Made by a program: the position numbers and the translations under genes. A stretch of DNA of 64,000 nt, from the NCBI GenBank assembly GCA_033851265.1, contig JAWWOW010000006.1, positions 521,476-585,475 of the forward strand. Direction: 5' to 3'. The notes below the pieces were generated by a model. It searched no databases and was not told the DNA's origin. It saw nothing but the letters and a program-made list of their open reading frames with translations. The DNA is from JAWWOW01 sp033851265 (lineage in GTDB: Bacteria > Actinomycetota > Actinomycetes > JAWWOW01). Shown here in pieces: positions 32,501 through 40,760 of this stretch (position 1 is its first letter; every line of letters begins with the position of its first letter).

Positions 32501-33499
32501 TTAGGCAGCGGGCTCGACGTACGGCGGGAGGCCGAACGCGGCAAACAGGCCGGTGTCGAGGAAGTGGTGCAACCCGACGAGCTTGTTGCCGGACACCTCG
32601 ATGACCTGAAGAGCGAACGGCTCGAGGCGTCCAGACGGGGCCGGCTTGTAAGCGCCGAAACCTGCGCACCCGTTGGCGAACACCGGAAGCAACCGCGAGT
32701 CTTTGCAGCCGATCCCCTGCCCGACGTACCACTTGGCCATCTCGGCCTTGTCGTGCAACCAGAGCGGGAACGGCGGCATCGTGAAGTTCGCGTCCTCGTG
32801 GATCAGCGACACCAGCGACTCGATGTCGTAACGCTCGAACGCGTCGACGTACCGCGCGAGCAGCGCCTGGTGCTCAGGGTCATCGACATGCGTCGGGCCC
32901 GACTCGGCGAGGTCGTTGTCGGCGAGAGTGGCCTTCGCGCGCTGCAGTGCGCTGTTTACCGACGCGACAGACGACTCGAGCAGCTCGGCGACCTCGGTCG
33001 CCTGCCAGCGCAGCACATCGCGCAGGATCAGCACGGCTCGCTGCTTGGGCGGCAGGTGCTGAAGGGCAGCAACGAACGCCAGCCGGATCGAGTCGCGTTG
33101 CGTCGCCAGCTCGGCGGGGTCGGCCTCGGGTGGGAGCACGCGTTCGTCGGCGATGGGCGAGACCCACTCGGTCTCCGGGATCGGGGCGGGCAACGGGGTG
33201 TCCGCCGACCACGGAGTCGACAGGTCCATCGGGACGGCGCGGCGCTGCGTCCCGCGGAGCATGTCGAGACACACGTTGGTCGCGATCCGGTAGAGCCAGG
33301 ACCGCATGGAGGAGCGACCCTCGAAGCCGTCGATGCCTTTCCAGGCACGGACCATGGCCTCTTGCACGGCGTCCTCGGCTTCGAATCCGGAGCCGAGCAT
33401 CCGGTAGCAGTAGCCGGTCAGCTCACGCCGGTGTGCCTCGAGCTCGAGCTCGATCGGGCCGGCGTCGGAGTGCGTGGTCATCGTCGCCATCGTAAGCAT
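32501..33499 (-). CDS. ECF sigma factor with SnoaL-like C-terminal domain (SigJ/SigG-like)
   Basis: 332-residue extracytoplasmic-function sigma factor. Region 2 lies at residues about 20-90 (YCYRMLGSGFEAEDAVQEAM, then WLYRIATNVCLDMLRG). Region 4 is around 140-205 (LPPKQRAVLILRDVLRW, LESSVASVNSALQRAK). Residues about 215-325 form a SnoaL/NTF2-like domain (DAFERYDIESLVSLIHEDAN), the long form seen in SigG/SigJ-like factors, where no dedicated anti-sigma gene is adjacent and the extra domain tunes activity. Start may be any of three nearby ATGs (33499, 33490, 33481). It is the likely regulator of part of this region. Confidence 0.92.
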   Translation of the reverse strand: MLTMATMTTHSDAGPIELELEAHRRELTGYCYRMLGSGFEAEDAVQEAMVRAWKGIDGFEGRSSMRSWLYRIATNVCLDMLRGTQRRAVPMDLSTPWSADTPLPAPIPETEWVSPIADERVLPPEADPAELATQRDSIRLAFVAALQHLPPKQRAVLILRDVLRWQATEVAELLESSVASVNSALQRAKATLADNDLAESGPTHVDDPEHQALLARYVDAFERYDIESLVSLIHEDANFTMPPFPLWLHDKAEMAKWYVGQGIGCKDSRLLPVFANGCAGFGAYKPAPSGRLEPFALQVIEVSGNKLVGLHHFLDTGLFAAFGLPPYVEPAA

Positions 33500-33544
33500 G
33501 ACGTCTGACGGAGCCGAATCTCATCGGTGGGCCCGAGGAAGCGG

Positions 33545-34003
33545 CTAGTACGCGCGCGGCTCGTAGGAACGAATCGTCAGCGCTCGTTGCGCAACGGCGC
33601 GGGCGAGCTCGGTGATGGAGGCTTCGGCAGCAGTGAACGACGGGCGTGCGACGACCTCTTGGACGGCGAAGACGAAGCACTGCCGCCAGAAGGGCGAGGA
33701 CGCGAGATCGAGGGCGGCGAGGCGTCGGCGTACCGACTCGAGCTCGTCGTCATCCTTGACTTCCTGATGAAGCCGGGCTTCGTCCCAGGTGAGCCAATGC
33801 TCGAGGTGGGCCCGCTGGTCGGCGGTCATGACCGCGACCCAGGCGACGAGGTTCCTGATGCCCGCGAAGCGTCCAGCGGGGGTGGGGACGGCGACCGTGC
33901 ACTCAGGGCACGACACCATGACGGTGTCGAGCGCGGGGGAGGACCAGAAGAGTTCACCGCAACTACCACAAAGGGTGGGTAGCCGGGCGTCACTGCTGGG
34001 CAT
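33545..34003 (-). CDS. Zinc-ribbon protein, unknown function
   Basis: About 152 residues from ATG at 34003. The N-terminus has a zinc-ribbon pattern LCGSCGELF...VSCPECTV with two CxxC pairs. The rest is an all-helical region with many charged residues (HLEHWLTWDEARLHQEVKDD). A GTG 96 bases further upstream would include a perfect inverted repeat that I take to be non-coding. It is 43 bases from the ECF sigma start. Role unknown; its place in the bldC neighbourhood may be coincidental. Confidence 0.65.
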   Translation of the reverse strand: MPSSDARLPTLCGSCGELFWSSPALDTVMVSCPECTVAVPTPAGRFAGIRNLVAWVAVMTADQRAHLEHWLTWDEARLHQEVKDDDELESVRRRLAALDLASSPFWRQCFVFAVQEVVARPSFTAAEASITELARAVAQRALTIRSYEPRAY

Positions 34004-34064
34004 CAGTGCCGATCCGGGCAGTCCATTAGCAGCCACGGTAGTGCCGCCGACGGGAACGGCACGA

Positions 34065-34092
34065 TCGGTAGGGAGCCAGGGCTCCCTACCGA
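34065..34092. terminator. Hairpin between bldC and zinc-ribbon gene
   Basis: Perfect 13-bp inverted repeat TCGGTAGGGAGCC / GGCTCCCTACCGA with a 2-nt gap, just downstream of bldC on the minus strand. Possible terminator or attenuator. A further CGGCAC/GTGCCG pair lies nearby at 34041-34062. Confidence 0.55.
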
Positions 34093-34108
34093 CGAGCACC
34101 GTGGTAGA

Positions 34109-34318
34109 TCAGCCCTCGGAGGAGCGCGGGGCGGGGATGCCGGCGAGCAGCGCCCGGACCTCAGCCTCGCGGTAGCGGCGGTGGCCGCCAAGGGTGCGGA
34201 TGCAGGTCAGCTTGCCGGCCTGCGCCCAGCGGGTGACCGTCTTGGGGTCCACGCGGAAAAGGGTGGCCACCTCGGACGGGCTGAGCAGGGACTCGGTGGG
34301 AGTGATGGTGCGGGTCAT
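34109..34318 (-). CDS. bldC: BldC-family MerR-type helix-turn-helix regulator
   Basis: 69-residue DNA-binding protein. The sequence LLSPSEVATLFRVDPKTVTR followed by WAQAGKLTCIRTLGGHRRYR is close to Streptomyces BldC, a MerR/excisionase-type regulator of developmental genes that binds DNA as head-to-tail oligomers. No effector domain. The ATG follows GGAAGGA (complement). It is divergent from an 84-aa gene with 222 bases between. Confidence is high because the sequence is nearly canonical along its full length. Confidence 0.95.
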   Translation of the reverse strand: MTRTITPTESLLSPSEVATLFRVDPKTVTRWAQAGKLTCIRTLGGHRRYREAEVRALLAGIPAPRSSEG

Positions 34319-34489
34319 GGTGGTCCTTCCCTACGGCTTGCGGTGCCTTGTAGCCAAATGATCGACCGCGCCCGGCTTTTCCCACATGGCTAATACGGGT
34401 CATTTGCCGGGCCATATTTTCGGGCGAATTCCGGTGCGTCTCCCTTGCGCCACACCCGCCCCAGGGCGCATTGTGGTCGTACGTGCACA

Positions 34490-34505
34490 GACAGTGATTA
34501 CTGTC
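34490..34505. promoter_or_regulatory. Small inverted repeat in bldC/84-aa gap
   Basis: GACAGT / ACTGTC with four bases between, 35 bases before the ATG of the 84-aa gene. It is a dyad of operator size; I cannot say whether BldC or another protein binds it. Low-weight observation. Confidence 0.3.
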
Positions 34506-34540
34506 CGTATTGGAGCTCAGTCCAGCCGGGAGGCAATCGA

Positions 34541-34795
34541 ATGGCGAAGAAGTCGGCGAAGACGACGGTCCGACCCCATTTGACCGCCCTGTACGAGCTC
34601 GACGACGACGGGCTGACCTGGACCATCCGCATCGCGACCGATGCCGGCGAGTTCGCCGCGACGGCGAACCGGCTCCAAGACGTCGAGGCCCGCGCGTGCC
34701 AGACCATCCGCGCGGTTCTCGACCTGGATGCCGCCGACTACGACCTCACCCTCGAGCACGTGCTGAACCTGGACAGCCCCGCCTCCGTGCGCTGA
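34541..34795 (+). CDS. Small conserved-looking protein, unknown
   Basis: 84 residues, ATG with GGGAGG seven bases upstream, so translation is well supported. Sequence begins with a basic stretch (AKKSAKTTVRPH) followed by a beta-alpha region (YELDDDGLTWTIRIATDAGEF). It faintly recalls a HicB-like fold but the match is too weak to claim. It precedes the CDP-alcohol gene on the same strand. Function unknown. Confidence 0.65.
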   Translation: MAKKSAKTTVRPHLTALYELDDDGLTWTIRIATDAGEFAATANRLQDVEARACQTIRAVLDLDAADYDLTLEHVLNLDSPASVR

Positions 34796-34928
34796 CCGCT
34801 CGGGCAATACAGCTCTTTCCTCGACCGGGGCGACATCCTGCGCGGCCTCTCGACCGTTAGCGTGTCGGGGGCGAGGCGAAGGACGCCGCAGCCCGACATC
34901 GAACTACTCGTCGTGGAGGAGTACGCCC

Positions 34929-35687
34929 GTGCGATCGGTCGCTGAGCTCCGCGCGGTAGCGCAGCCGGTTGGGCTGCTCGAGCGGCGTAGCGCGGAGCAC
35001 TGGGCCGGACGTTTGTACATGCGTCGCATCTCGCCGTACTTCACCGCACTTCTTGCACGTACGTCGATCGCGCCGAACGTCGTCACCGGCTTCATGATGT
35101 TGTCCGGCATCGGCGCTGGTGCGGTTCTTCTGGTCGACGGACTCAACGGGGCGCTCGCCTGCGCGGTCCTCGTGCAGCTGTATCTGTTGCTCGACTGCTC
35201 TGACGGCGAGCTGGCGCGGTGGACCAGTCAGACGAGCATGACCGGCGTCTACCTCGATCGGGTCGGCCACTACGTCGCCGAGGCGGCGCTCCTCACCGGG
35301 CTCGGTGCGCGCGCGGCTAACGGTGATACGGATGGCTGGATGGTCTTGGGCCTGGTCGCCGCGTTGTGCGCGACGCTCGGCAAGGCCGAGACCGACCTCG
35401 TCGACATCGCCCGGGCGCGCACCGGCCTCCAACCCAGCGTCGAGCAGGACGCCGAGCCGCGCAATCGCCGGATCCGGACGCTACGACGGGTCGCGTCGGC
35501 GCTGCGCGTGCACCGCATCACGCACGCGATCGAGCTGTCCTTGCTCATCGTGGCGGCAGCCGTCTACGACTCGGTCGCTGGTGGCCTCGGCGCGACCCGT
35601 GTTCTCACTGCTGCCTGCGCCGTCGTCGCCGGTGTGCTCGTCGTCGTACACCTGGTCAGCATCCTGGCGTCCTCGCGTCTACCCTGA
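34929..35687 (+). CDS. CDP-alcohol phosphatidyltransferase-like membrane enzyme with altered last Asp
   Basis: 252-residue membrane protein, about six spans. The CDP-alcohol phosphotransferase motif D-x2-DG-x2-AR-x8-G-x3-D-x3-D reads D89 C S D92 G E L A R97 ... G106 V Y L D110 R V G H114: the final Asp, the proposed catalytic base, is His. Family enzymes transfer a phospho-alcohol from CDP to an acceptor alcohol in the membrane. The GTG start has GGAGGAG at a suitable distance. It is followed after 7 bases by a GT2, so the two probably share a transcript. Product unknown. Confidence 0.85.
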   Translation: MRSVAELRAVAQPVGLLERRSAEHWAGRLYMRRISPYFTALLARTSIAPNVVTGFMMLSGIGAGAVLLVDGLNGALACAVLVQLYLLLDCSDGELARWTSQTSMTGVYLDRVGHYVAEAALLTGLGARAANGDTDGWMVLGLVAALCATLGKAETDLVDIARARTGLQPSVEQDAEPRNRRIRTLRRVASALRVHRITHAIELSLLIVAAAVYDSVAGGLGATRVLTAACAVVAGVLVVVHLVSILASSRLP

Positions 35688-35694
35688 CCGGACC

Positions 35695-36555
35695 TTGCCC
35701 AAGATCTCCTGCGTCGTCCTGACTCGGGGCGACCGTCCCGTCGAACTCGAACGAGCCTGCCGGCGCGTGCTCGCGCAAGAGGACGTGGACGTCGAGCTGA
35801 TCGTGGTGGTCAACGGCGGCACCGTGGATGCGCCGATCCCCGGCGCTCAGGTCATCGAACTGCCCGAGAACATCGGCGTACCGGCGGGACGCAACCATGG
35901 TGTCGCGTGCTGCACCTATGACGTCGTGCTGTTTCTCGATGACGACGGCTACTACCCGTCGCCCCGGCTGGCGGCGCACGTGCGCGAAGAGTTCGCCGCG
36001 GATCCGCGGCTGGGCATCATCTCGTTCCGCATTCAGGACCCGGGCGGTGCACCGGCACAGCGGCGTCACGTGCCCCGGCTGCGCGCCGGAAATCCCCTGC
36101 GCTCCTCGGACGTCACAACGTTCCTCGGTGGTGCGTGTGCCGTGTCGCGCGCGGTGTTCGAAGAAGTCGGCGGTTATCCGGAGAACTTCTTCTACTGCCA
36201 CGAAGAGACCGACTTCGCCTGGCGGGCGCTGGACGCCGGTTACCGCATCAGCTACGACGCCGACGCCGTGCTGCACCACCCGGCGCTCCCCCCGACGCAA
36301 CGCGAGGCGTTTCTCCGGCTGGACGGGCGCAATCGTGCGTTCCTCGCGCGCCGCAACCTGCCGTGGCTCATCGCCGTCCCGTACCTCGCAAACTGGGCCG
36401 TGATCACTGCGGTGCGGGCGCGGTCGTGGCGGGCTTTCCTGGCGTGGACCGGTGGACTGCGGCGCGGCCTCGTCGAGACGTGCGGTGAGCGGCGGCCGAT
36501 CAAGTGGCGGACGGTGTGGCGGATGACTCGGCTCGGCCGGCCACCGCTGTTGTGA
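35695..36555 (+). CDS. GT2 glycosyltransferase (WbbL-like)
   Basis: 286 residues from a TTG 7 bases after the upstream stop. ISCVVLTRGDRPVELERACR is the N-terminal signature, VVVNGGTVDAPIPG the nucleotide loop, FLDDDGYYP the DxD site, and ENFFYCHEETDFAWRALDAG a strong acceptor motif with the catalytic ED-type pair. Typical WbbL/rhamnosyl-type GT2. Paired with the CDP-alcohol enzyme, it may add a sugar to a phospho-polyol or lipid acceptor. Sugar donor unknown. Confidence 0.88.
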   Translation: MPKISCVVLTRGDRPVELERACRRVLAQEDVDVELIVVVNGGTVDAPIPGAQVIELPENIGVPAGRNHGVACCTYDVVLFLDDDGYYPSPRLAAHVREEFAADPRLGIISFRIQDPGGAPAQRRHVPRLRAGNPLRSSDVTTFLGGACAVSRAVFEEVGGYPENFFYCHEETDFAWRALDAGYRISYDADAVLHHPALPPTQREAFLRLDGRNRAFLARRNLPWLIAVPYLANWAVITAVRARSWRAFLAWTGGLRRGLVETCGERRPIKWRTVWRMTRLGRPPLL

Positions 36556-36567
36556 TCAGCAGCGCAG

Positions 36568-37626
36568 TCAGCGCTTGTAACTGTCGATGAAATCCTCGAG
36601 TCGTTTGCGTACCTGCTCATGGTCGAGGGCCAGGTGTTCGAGGATCGTGTAGCGATCCGGCCGTGTTGTTGGAGCGTGTACGACCGCCGCGGCGAACTGC
36701 TCGACCGTGAGCCCGACATCCTCCGGCAGCCTCGGCAAGCCGTGTCGCCACAGGCACTCATCGAGTTGCGCGGCAAGCGACTCGTCGTCGCGGAGGTACG
36801 CCGCGAACAGCGCGCCGACTCCGGCCAGCTCGCCGTGATTGCTGGTGCCGGGATACAAATCATTGACCGCGTGCAGGATCTCGTGGTCGGAGCCACTGCA
36901 CGGTCGGCTGCTGCCGGCGACCGACATCGCCAACCCGGACAACACGAGCGCCTCGGCGAGTGCGATTAGGAACGCGTCGTCGTCGATGCCGTCGGTGCGA
37001 TGCAGGATCTCCTCGGCGGCTGTCCGCGCGAAGGTCACGGCGAGTCCATCGACGTGTTCGCCGCGTTCGCGTTCCGCGAGCCGCCAGTCGGCGATCGCGG
37101 ACAGGTTGCTGATTGCGTCACCGATACCGGAGCGGCGCATGCGCGCTGGGCTGCGGCGGACATGGTCGATGTCGACGACCACAGCAATCGGCATCTGTAC
37201 GCCGTACGAGCCCTTGCGTCCGCGATGCTCGAGCGACGCCACCGGCGAGGCGATGCCGTCGTGCGCGAGGTTCGTCGGGACGGCAACCATCGGCAGGCCG
37301 GTCAGCGTCGCCGCCCACTTGGCAGTGTCGAGGATCCGCCCGCCACCGATGCCGACGAGCGCGTCGTAGAACCCGCCGCGCAGCTTGTCGGCAAGCGCGT
37401 TCGCCGACTCGATGGTGCCGCCCTCGACGGGCCAGATCACGGCGTTGGCACAGCTCGGCCCGACGATGGCGGCGATCTCCTCACCCTGTCCCGGACCGAC
37501 GACGATCGCGACGTGGCCGCCCGCGGAGATGCGTCGGTCCGCGAGCAGCGGCGCCAGCCCGGCGATCGCACCGGCGCGGATGTCGATGGTCAGCGGCGCG
37601 CCGATCATGCGTGTCAGTAGCGGCAT
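36568..37626 (-). CDS. Iron-containing alcohol dehydrogenase family, glycerol-1-phosphate-dehydrogenase-like
   Basis: 352-residue NAD(P)-dependent dehydrogenase. The dinucleotide site shows ALVGIGGGRILDTAKWAATL, the phosphate/substrate region PTNLAHDGIASPVAS, and the metal-ligand set GIGDAISNLSAIADW and SGSDHEILHAVNDL plus NHGELAGVGA, as in AraM/EgsA-type sn-glycerol-1-phosphate dehydrogenases. It would reduce a keto-polyol phosphate (dihydroxyacetone phosphate or a related triose/tetrose) to the sn-1 phosphate. It overlaps the cytidylyltransferase gene by 13 bases, implying a linked step that provides the polyol-phosphate to be activated. Confidence 0.85.
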   Translation of the reverse strand: MPLLTRMIGAPLTIDIRAGAIAGLAPLLADRRISAGGHVAIVVGPGQGEEIAAIVGPSCANAVIWPVEGGTIESANALADKLRGGFYDALVGIGGGRILDTAKWAATLTGLPMVAVPTNLAHDGIASPVASLEHRGRKGSYGVQMPIAVVVDIDHVRRSPARMRRSGIGDAISNLSAIADWRLAERERGEHVDGLAVTFARTAAEEILHRTDGIDDDAFLIALAEALVLSGLAMSVAGSSRPCSGSDHEILHAVNDLYPGTSNHGELAGVGALFAAYLRDDESLAAQLDECLWRHGLPRLPEDVGLTVEQFAAAVVHAPTTRPDRYTILEHLALDHEQVRKRLEDFIDSYKR

Positions 37627-38345
37627 GCGATCTCCCGTGCCCGCGCCAGGTCGTCGTGGTTGTCCACTTCGACCCAGTCAACGACACCGATCGGTGCGAC
37701 GCGCACGTCACCGCCGTTTTCGGCCAGCTCCTGGTAGCCGTCCTCGTAGTAGAGACCGGGGTCGCGGCGCCATACCGCTTCCAGCGCAGCGGCGAGCGGC
37801 TCAGCGGCGGCTGGCTCGATCACGGTCACGCCGATGTACTCCCCTGCAGCCTCGGCCGGGTCGATCGCCTTGTTGATGCGGCGCATCGAGCCGTCGTCGC
37901 CGAGGACGATCTTCATCTCTTCATCGCGAAGCTGCTTGCGGTCGTCCATCGCGAGGAGGACGTCCGGGCCCCGCGCCGACAGGAGACTCGCTTCGACGCT
38001 CGCCGGGTGAACCGTGTCGCCGTTGCACAACAACACACCTTCGCCGAAATGCTTGCGTGCACACCAGAGCGAGTAGGCGTTGTTCCAGGTTTCCCCTTTG
38101 TCGTTGAAGACGAGCTCGAGTTGCACGCCATGGCGACGTTGCAGCTCCGGAACACGCTCCTCTATTCGTTCGGCGGCGAAACCGGTCACGACAACGACGT
38201 CGTCGATGCCGACGGAGCGCAGGTTGGCCAGGACCACATCGAGAATCGTGCGGTCGCCGGCGACCTCGAGCAGCGTCTTGGGCAGCGCGTCGGTCAACGG
38301 CTGCAGCCGCCGACCGGTGCCGGCCGCGAGCACCATGCCGATCAT
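37614..38345 (-). CDS. LicC-like cytidylyltransferase (NTP_transferase)
   Basis: 243-residue nucleotidyltransferase. GMVLAAGTGRRLQPLTDALP is the CTP-binding loop, LLEVAGDRTILDVVLANL follows, GVLLCNGDTVHPAS and VDWVEVDNHDDL are the metal sites typical of phosphocholine cytidylyltransferases (LicC family). Start at ATG 38345; an in-frame ATG at 38336 is possible. With the adjacent glycerol-1-phosphate-like dehydrogenase it should make a CDP-polyol (perhaps CDP-glycerol or a related alcohol) that the CDP-alcohol transferases consume. Confidence 0.85.
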   Translation of the reverse strand: MIGMVLAAGTGRRLQPLTDALPKTLLEVAGDRTILDVVLANLRSVGIDDVVVVTGFAAERIEERVPELQRRHGVQLELVFNDKGETWNNAYSLWCARKHFGEGVLLCNGDTVHPASVEASLLSARGPDVLLAMDDRKQLRDEEMKIVLGDDGSMRRINKAIDPAEAAGEYIGVTVIEPAAAEPLAAALEAVWRRDPGLYYEDGYQELAENGGDVRVAPIGVVDWVEVDNHDDLARAREIACRY

Positions 38346-38364
38346 CGGTGCACCAACGTGCCGA

Positions 38365-38988
38365 TCATTCGTCTTCGTCCTGTTCGTCTTCGTAGAGCGC
38401 GGGGCGCTGCGCCTGGCTGAAGCGGAGCCAGCCGACCGTACTCTCGACAAGGTAGACCGCAGCCAGCACCACTGCGGCCGTCGCCATCGCTTCGCGGAGC
38501 CCACCAGCGACCGCGAACACATAAGCAGCGAGCAGTCGACCGTCCCAGCCGCCGCCCAGCGCTCCTACCCACATCGGCGGGGAGATCTGCTGATGGCGCA
38601 GCCGGTAAACGATGTCGTAGTGGTGGTAGGCCAGCACCGCTAACAGCGCGAAGCACACGGGGACCGCGTTGGGTTCACTCAACACCGTGATGCGCAGCAG
38701 GTAGCCGTATTCAACGGCGCGCAACATCGGCGGCACCAACCAGCCGAGCGACCCCGTGTGCGGTTGTGCCGACGCAATGCCGGCGAGCAGCACGAACCAT
38801 CCCGTCGCGAGGCCGAGTGCGAGCTCATTGATCCCGTCGTTCGCAGCGAGTACGACGACAAGCGGCACAGCTCCGGTGACCGTCAGCAGCACGGCCGGCA
38901 GTCGCAACGTGGAGCCGAGAATGCGTCCGGCGACGGTGGCGAGCGGCCCGTCGTCGCGGTAGGCGAGCAGAGCGGAGGTGTCCGCCAT
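38365..38988 (-). CDS. DUF5941-like multi-pass membrane protein
   Basis: 207-residue polytopic protein with about five spans, including VPPMLRAVEYGYLL and MATAAVVLAAVYLVESTVGW. It resembles the DUF5941 segment often found beside or fused to CDP-alcohol transferases in actinobacteria. It starts at ATG 38988, overlapping the preceding gene stop by one base (TGATG), so translation is coupled. Function unknown; it may be a membrane partner or acceptor-binding unit for the neighbouring CDP-alcohol enzyme. The Asp/Glu-rich C-terminus (EDEQDEDE) is unusual. Confidence 0.78.
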   Translation of the reverse strand: MADTSALLAYRDDGPLATVAGRILGSTLRLPAVLLTVTGAVPLVVVLAANDGINELALGLATGWFVLLAGIASAQPHTGSLGWLVPPMLRAVEYGYLLRITVLSEPNAVPVCFALLAVLAYHHYDIVYRLRHQQISPPMWVGALGGGWDGRLLAAYVFAVAGGLREAMATAAVVLAAVYLVESTVGWLRFSQAQRPALYEDEQDEDE

Positions 38989-40721
38989 CAGGCGACCGAC
39001 CTCAGGATGCGTCCGACGAGCACATAGGACGCGGCGAGCGAACCCCAGAGGAGCAACACCGTGAACGTCACGCGCGGGTCCCAGATCGCGGCGGTCAGCG
39101 AGATCAGCGCGAACCGCTCACCGATCGGGAGCACCACGATCTTCTTGCCCCACCGCATCCATCGCCGCCGCTCGAGAAGTCGAGACACGGTGATCGCTGA
39201 CCTGCCGGCGGTGTGCAACGCGCGCTGACCCCATGACTGTTGGTCGTCGGTCACCTGTTCAACGCTGGATGCGTCCTCGGGCGTTGTCAGGTCAGCGGGA
39301 AGGATGCGGTCTTCCGGCTGGTCGAGCGGCAGCATCGGAATCGCCGCGATCTGGTCGTGCTGGCTGGCCGAGTAGGAGAACTCCATCATGTGGCGGCAGG
39401 TCTGCAGCACCAGCGCTGCTGCCGCGAGAGTCCACACGTCATCGTGGAAACCACGCGTCGCACCGAATGCCAAGCCGGCGTACACGGCGTACTCCTTGCC
39501 GCGGTCCAAGACGGAGTCGAGCCAAGCACCCAGTTTCGAGAACTGCCTTGTGTAGCGCGCAAGTTGTCCGTCGACGCAGTCGAAGGCGAACGCGACCTGC
39601 AGGAGCACAGCGCCAGCGACCAGCGCCGGCCGAGTGCCGATAGCAAATGCGGCGGCCGCCAGGATCCCGATGGCCATCGACAGCGTCGTCACACCATTGG
39701 GTGTCCAGCCACGGTGCGCCGCCCAGCGCGCGATGTATTTGGAATACGGGCTGACGAAGTACGTCGTGAAGAAACCGTCGTTGGCTTTCACCGCGGACGC
39801 GAGCAGCACCTTGTCCTCGTCGTAGGTGCCCATCGCTGCGGCGGCATTCGCTGCCGCCTCCTGCGACAGCGGGCGGGCCCAGAACAAGCGCCGCAGGTAG
39901 CTGTTCGTCAGGTGCACACCGGAGCGGACGAGGCCGACGAGCACCATCGCCGCCACGTCGTTCTCCGACACGCGTCGCCGCAACGCGAGTCGCGCCTCGA
40001 CGTCATCGCCGAGGGGAAAGGCGTCAACGTCGATGCCCTCGAGGTCGATGGCGGCCGCAGCCTCGGCATCAGCGGCTGCCAGCACGAGGTGGTCGCGGAC
40101 GGCGCGAGTGCGCCACCTCCGCTGGACGTCCTCGACCCGCGCCGGCCACTGCGTCGGGTGTGCGGCGTTCAGTGCGGCGAGCTCACGCGCGACGGAGGCC
40201 AACACCGGCCGGTCGCGCTCATCGACTTTGAGTACGCCGAGGAAGTAGGCATTGGCGCGGCGCACCTGGTGGTAGAGCGAGCCCGCACTCACGATCCGTC
40301 CACGCACCGAGCGCGTCCGGAACGTCCACGACGATCGCAGCCGGGCGGTGGTGGCGAGGATCCCGGTGACGACCCGCGGGTCCGCCAGCAAGCCCGCGAG
40401 CGCCTCGCGATGGGTGAGGACGTCGGCCATCGCGAGCACGAGCCGACCGCGGCCCTTGGCTGCAACGTCGGCGACGACCTGCAAGTCATCGGCAGCGGAG
40501 GCCGAGCCGACAACCGTCCATTGCACACCGGTTGGGATGCTCGCGGCGTCGACGATTCCCTCGTAGCCGGGGCGCACAACGACGTACACCCGACGGACAT
40601 CGAGGCTGTCGAGCTGTTCGAGCAGGTGCGTCAGCAGGCTGCCGTCGCCGATGCGCAGATCAGCCGAGGGCGAGCCATCCTCGCTGGGCGTCGTCGCGAA
40701 CAGGATCGCGGTCGCGGTCAC
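38988..40721 (-). CDS. Fused degenerate nucleotidyltransferase / CDP-alcohol phosphatidyltransferase
   Basis: 577-residue fusion. Residues 1-240 resemble a nucleotidyltransferase fold (VRRVYVVVRPGYEGIV) but the glycine-rich loop is degraded (LFATTPSEDGSPSADLRIG). Residues about 320-577 are a CDP-alcohol phosphotransferase with the complete motif: D381 C V D384 G Q L A R389 ... G398 A W L D402 S V L D406. This domain order recalls the bifunctional cytidylyltransferase/di-myo-inositol-phosphate-phosphate synthase of thermophiles, although the first domain here is probably inactive or altered. It should make a phosphodiester-linked product in the membrane. Start is GTG. Confidence 0.85.
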   Translation of the reverse strand: MTATAILFATTPSEDGSPSADLRIGDGSLLTHLLEQLDSLDVRRVYVVVRPGYEGIVDAASIPTGVQWTVVGSASAADDLQVVADVAAKGRGRLVLAMADVLTHREALAGLLADPRVVTGILATTARLRSSWTFRTRSVRGRIVSAGSLYHQVRRANAYFLGVLKVDERDRPVLASVARELAALNAAHPTQWPARVEDVQRRWRTRAVRDHLVLAAADAEAAAAIDLEGIDVDAFPLGDDVEARLALRRRVSENDVAAMVLVGLVRSGVHLTNSYLRRLFWARPLSQEAAANAAAAMGTYDEDKVLLASAVKANDGFFTTYFVSPYSKYIARWAAHRGWTPNGVTTLSMAIGILAAAAFAIGTRPALVAGAVLLQVAFAFDCVDGQLARYTRQFSKLGAWLDSVLDRGKEYAVYAGLAFGATRGFHDDVWTLAAAALVLQTCRHMMEFSYSASQHDQIAAIPMLPLDQPEDRILPADLTTPEDASSVEQVTDDQQSWGQRALHTAGRSAITVSRLLERRRWMRWGKKIVVLPIGERFALISLTAAIWDPRVTFTVLLLWGSLAASYVLVGRILRSVA

Positions 40722-40760
40722 GCCGAGAGGTTAGCCAGGTGAAGAGGAGTGCCGGGCGGG

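Noticed and set aside
34541..34795. HicB antitoxin identity for the 84-aa protein
   Set aside because: Only a vague beta-alpha resemblance and no HicA-like partner adjacent, so it stays unassigned.
39240..40742. A 500-codon open frame on the plus strand opposite the CDP-alcohol fusion gene
   Set aside because: It mirrors a real gene with clear family motifs on the minus strand. Long antisense frames arise from high GC at third positions; the translation is Arg/Gly/Val-rich with no domain.
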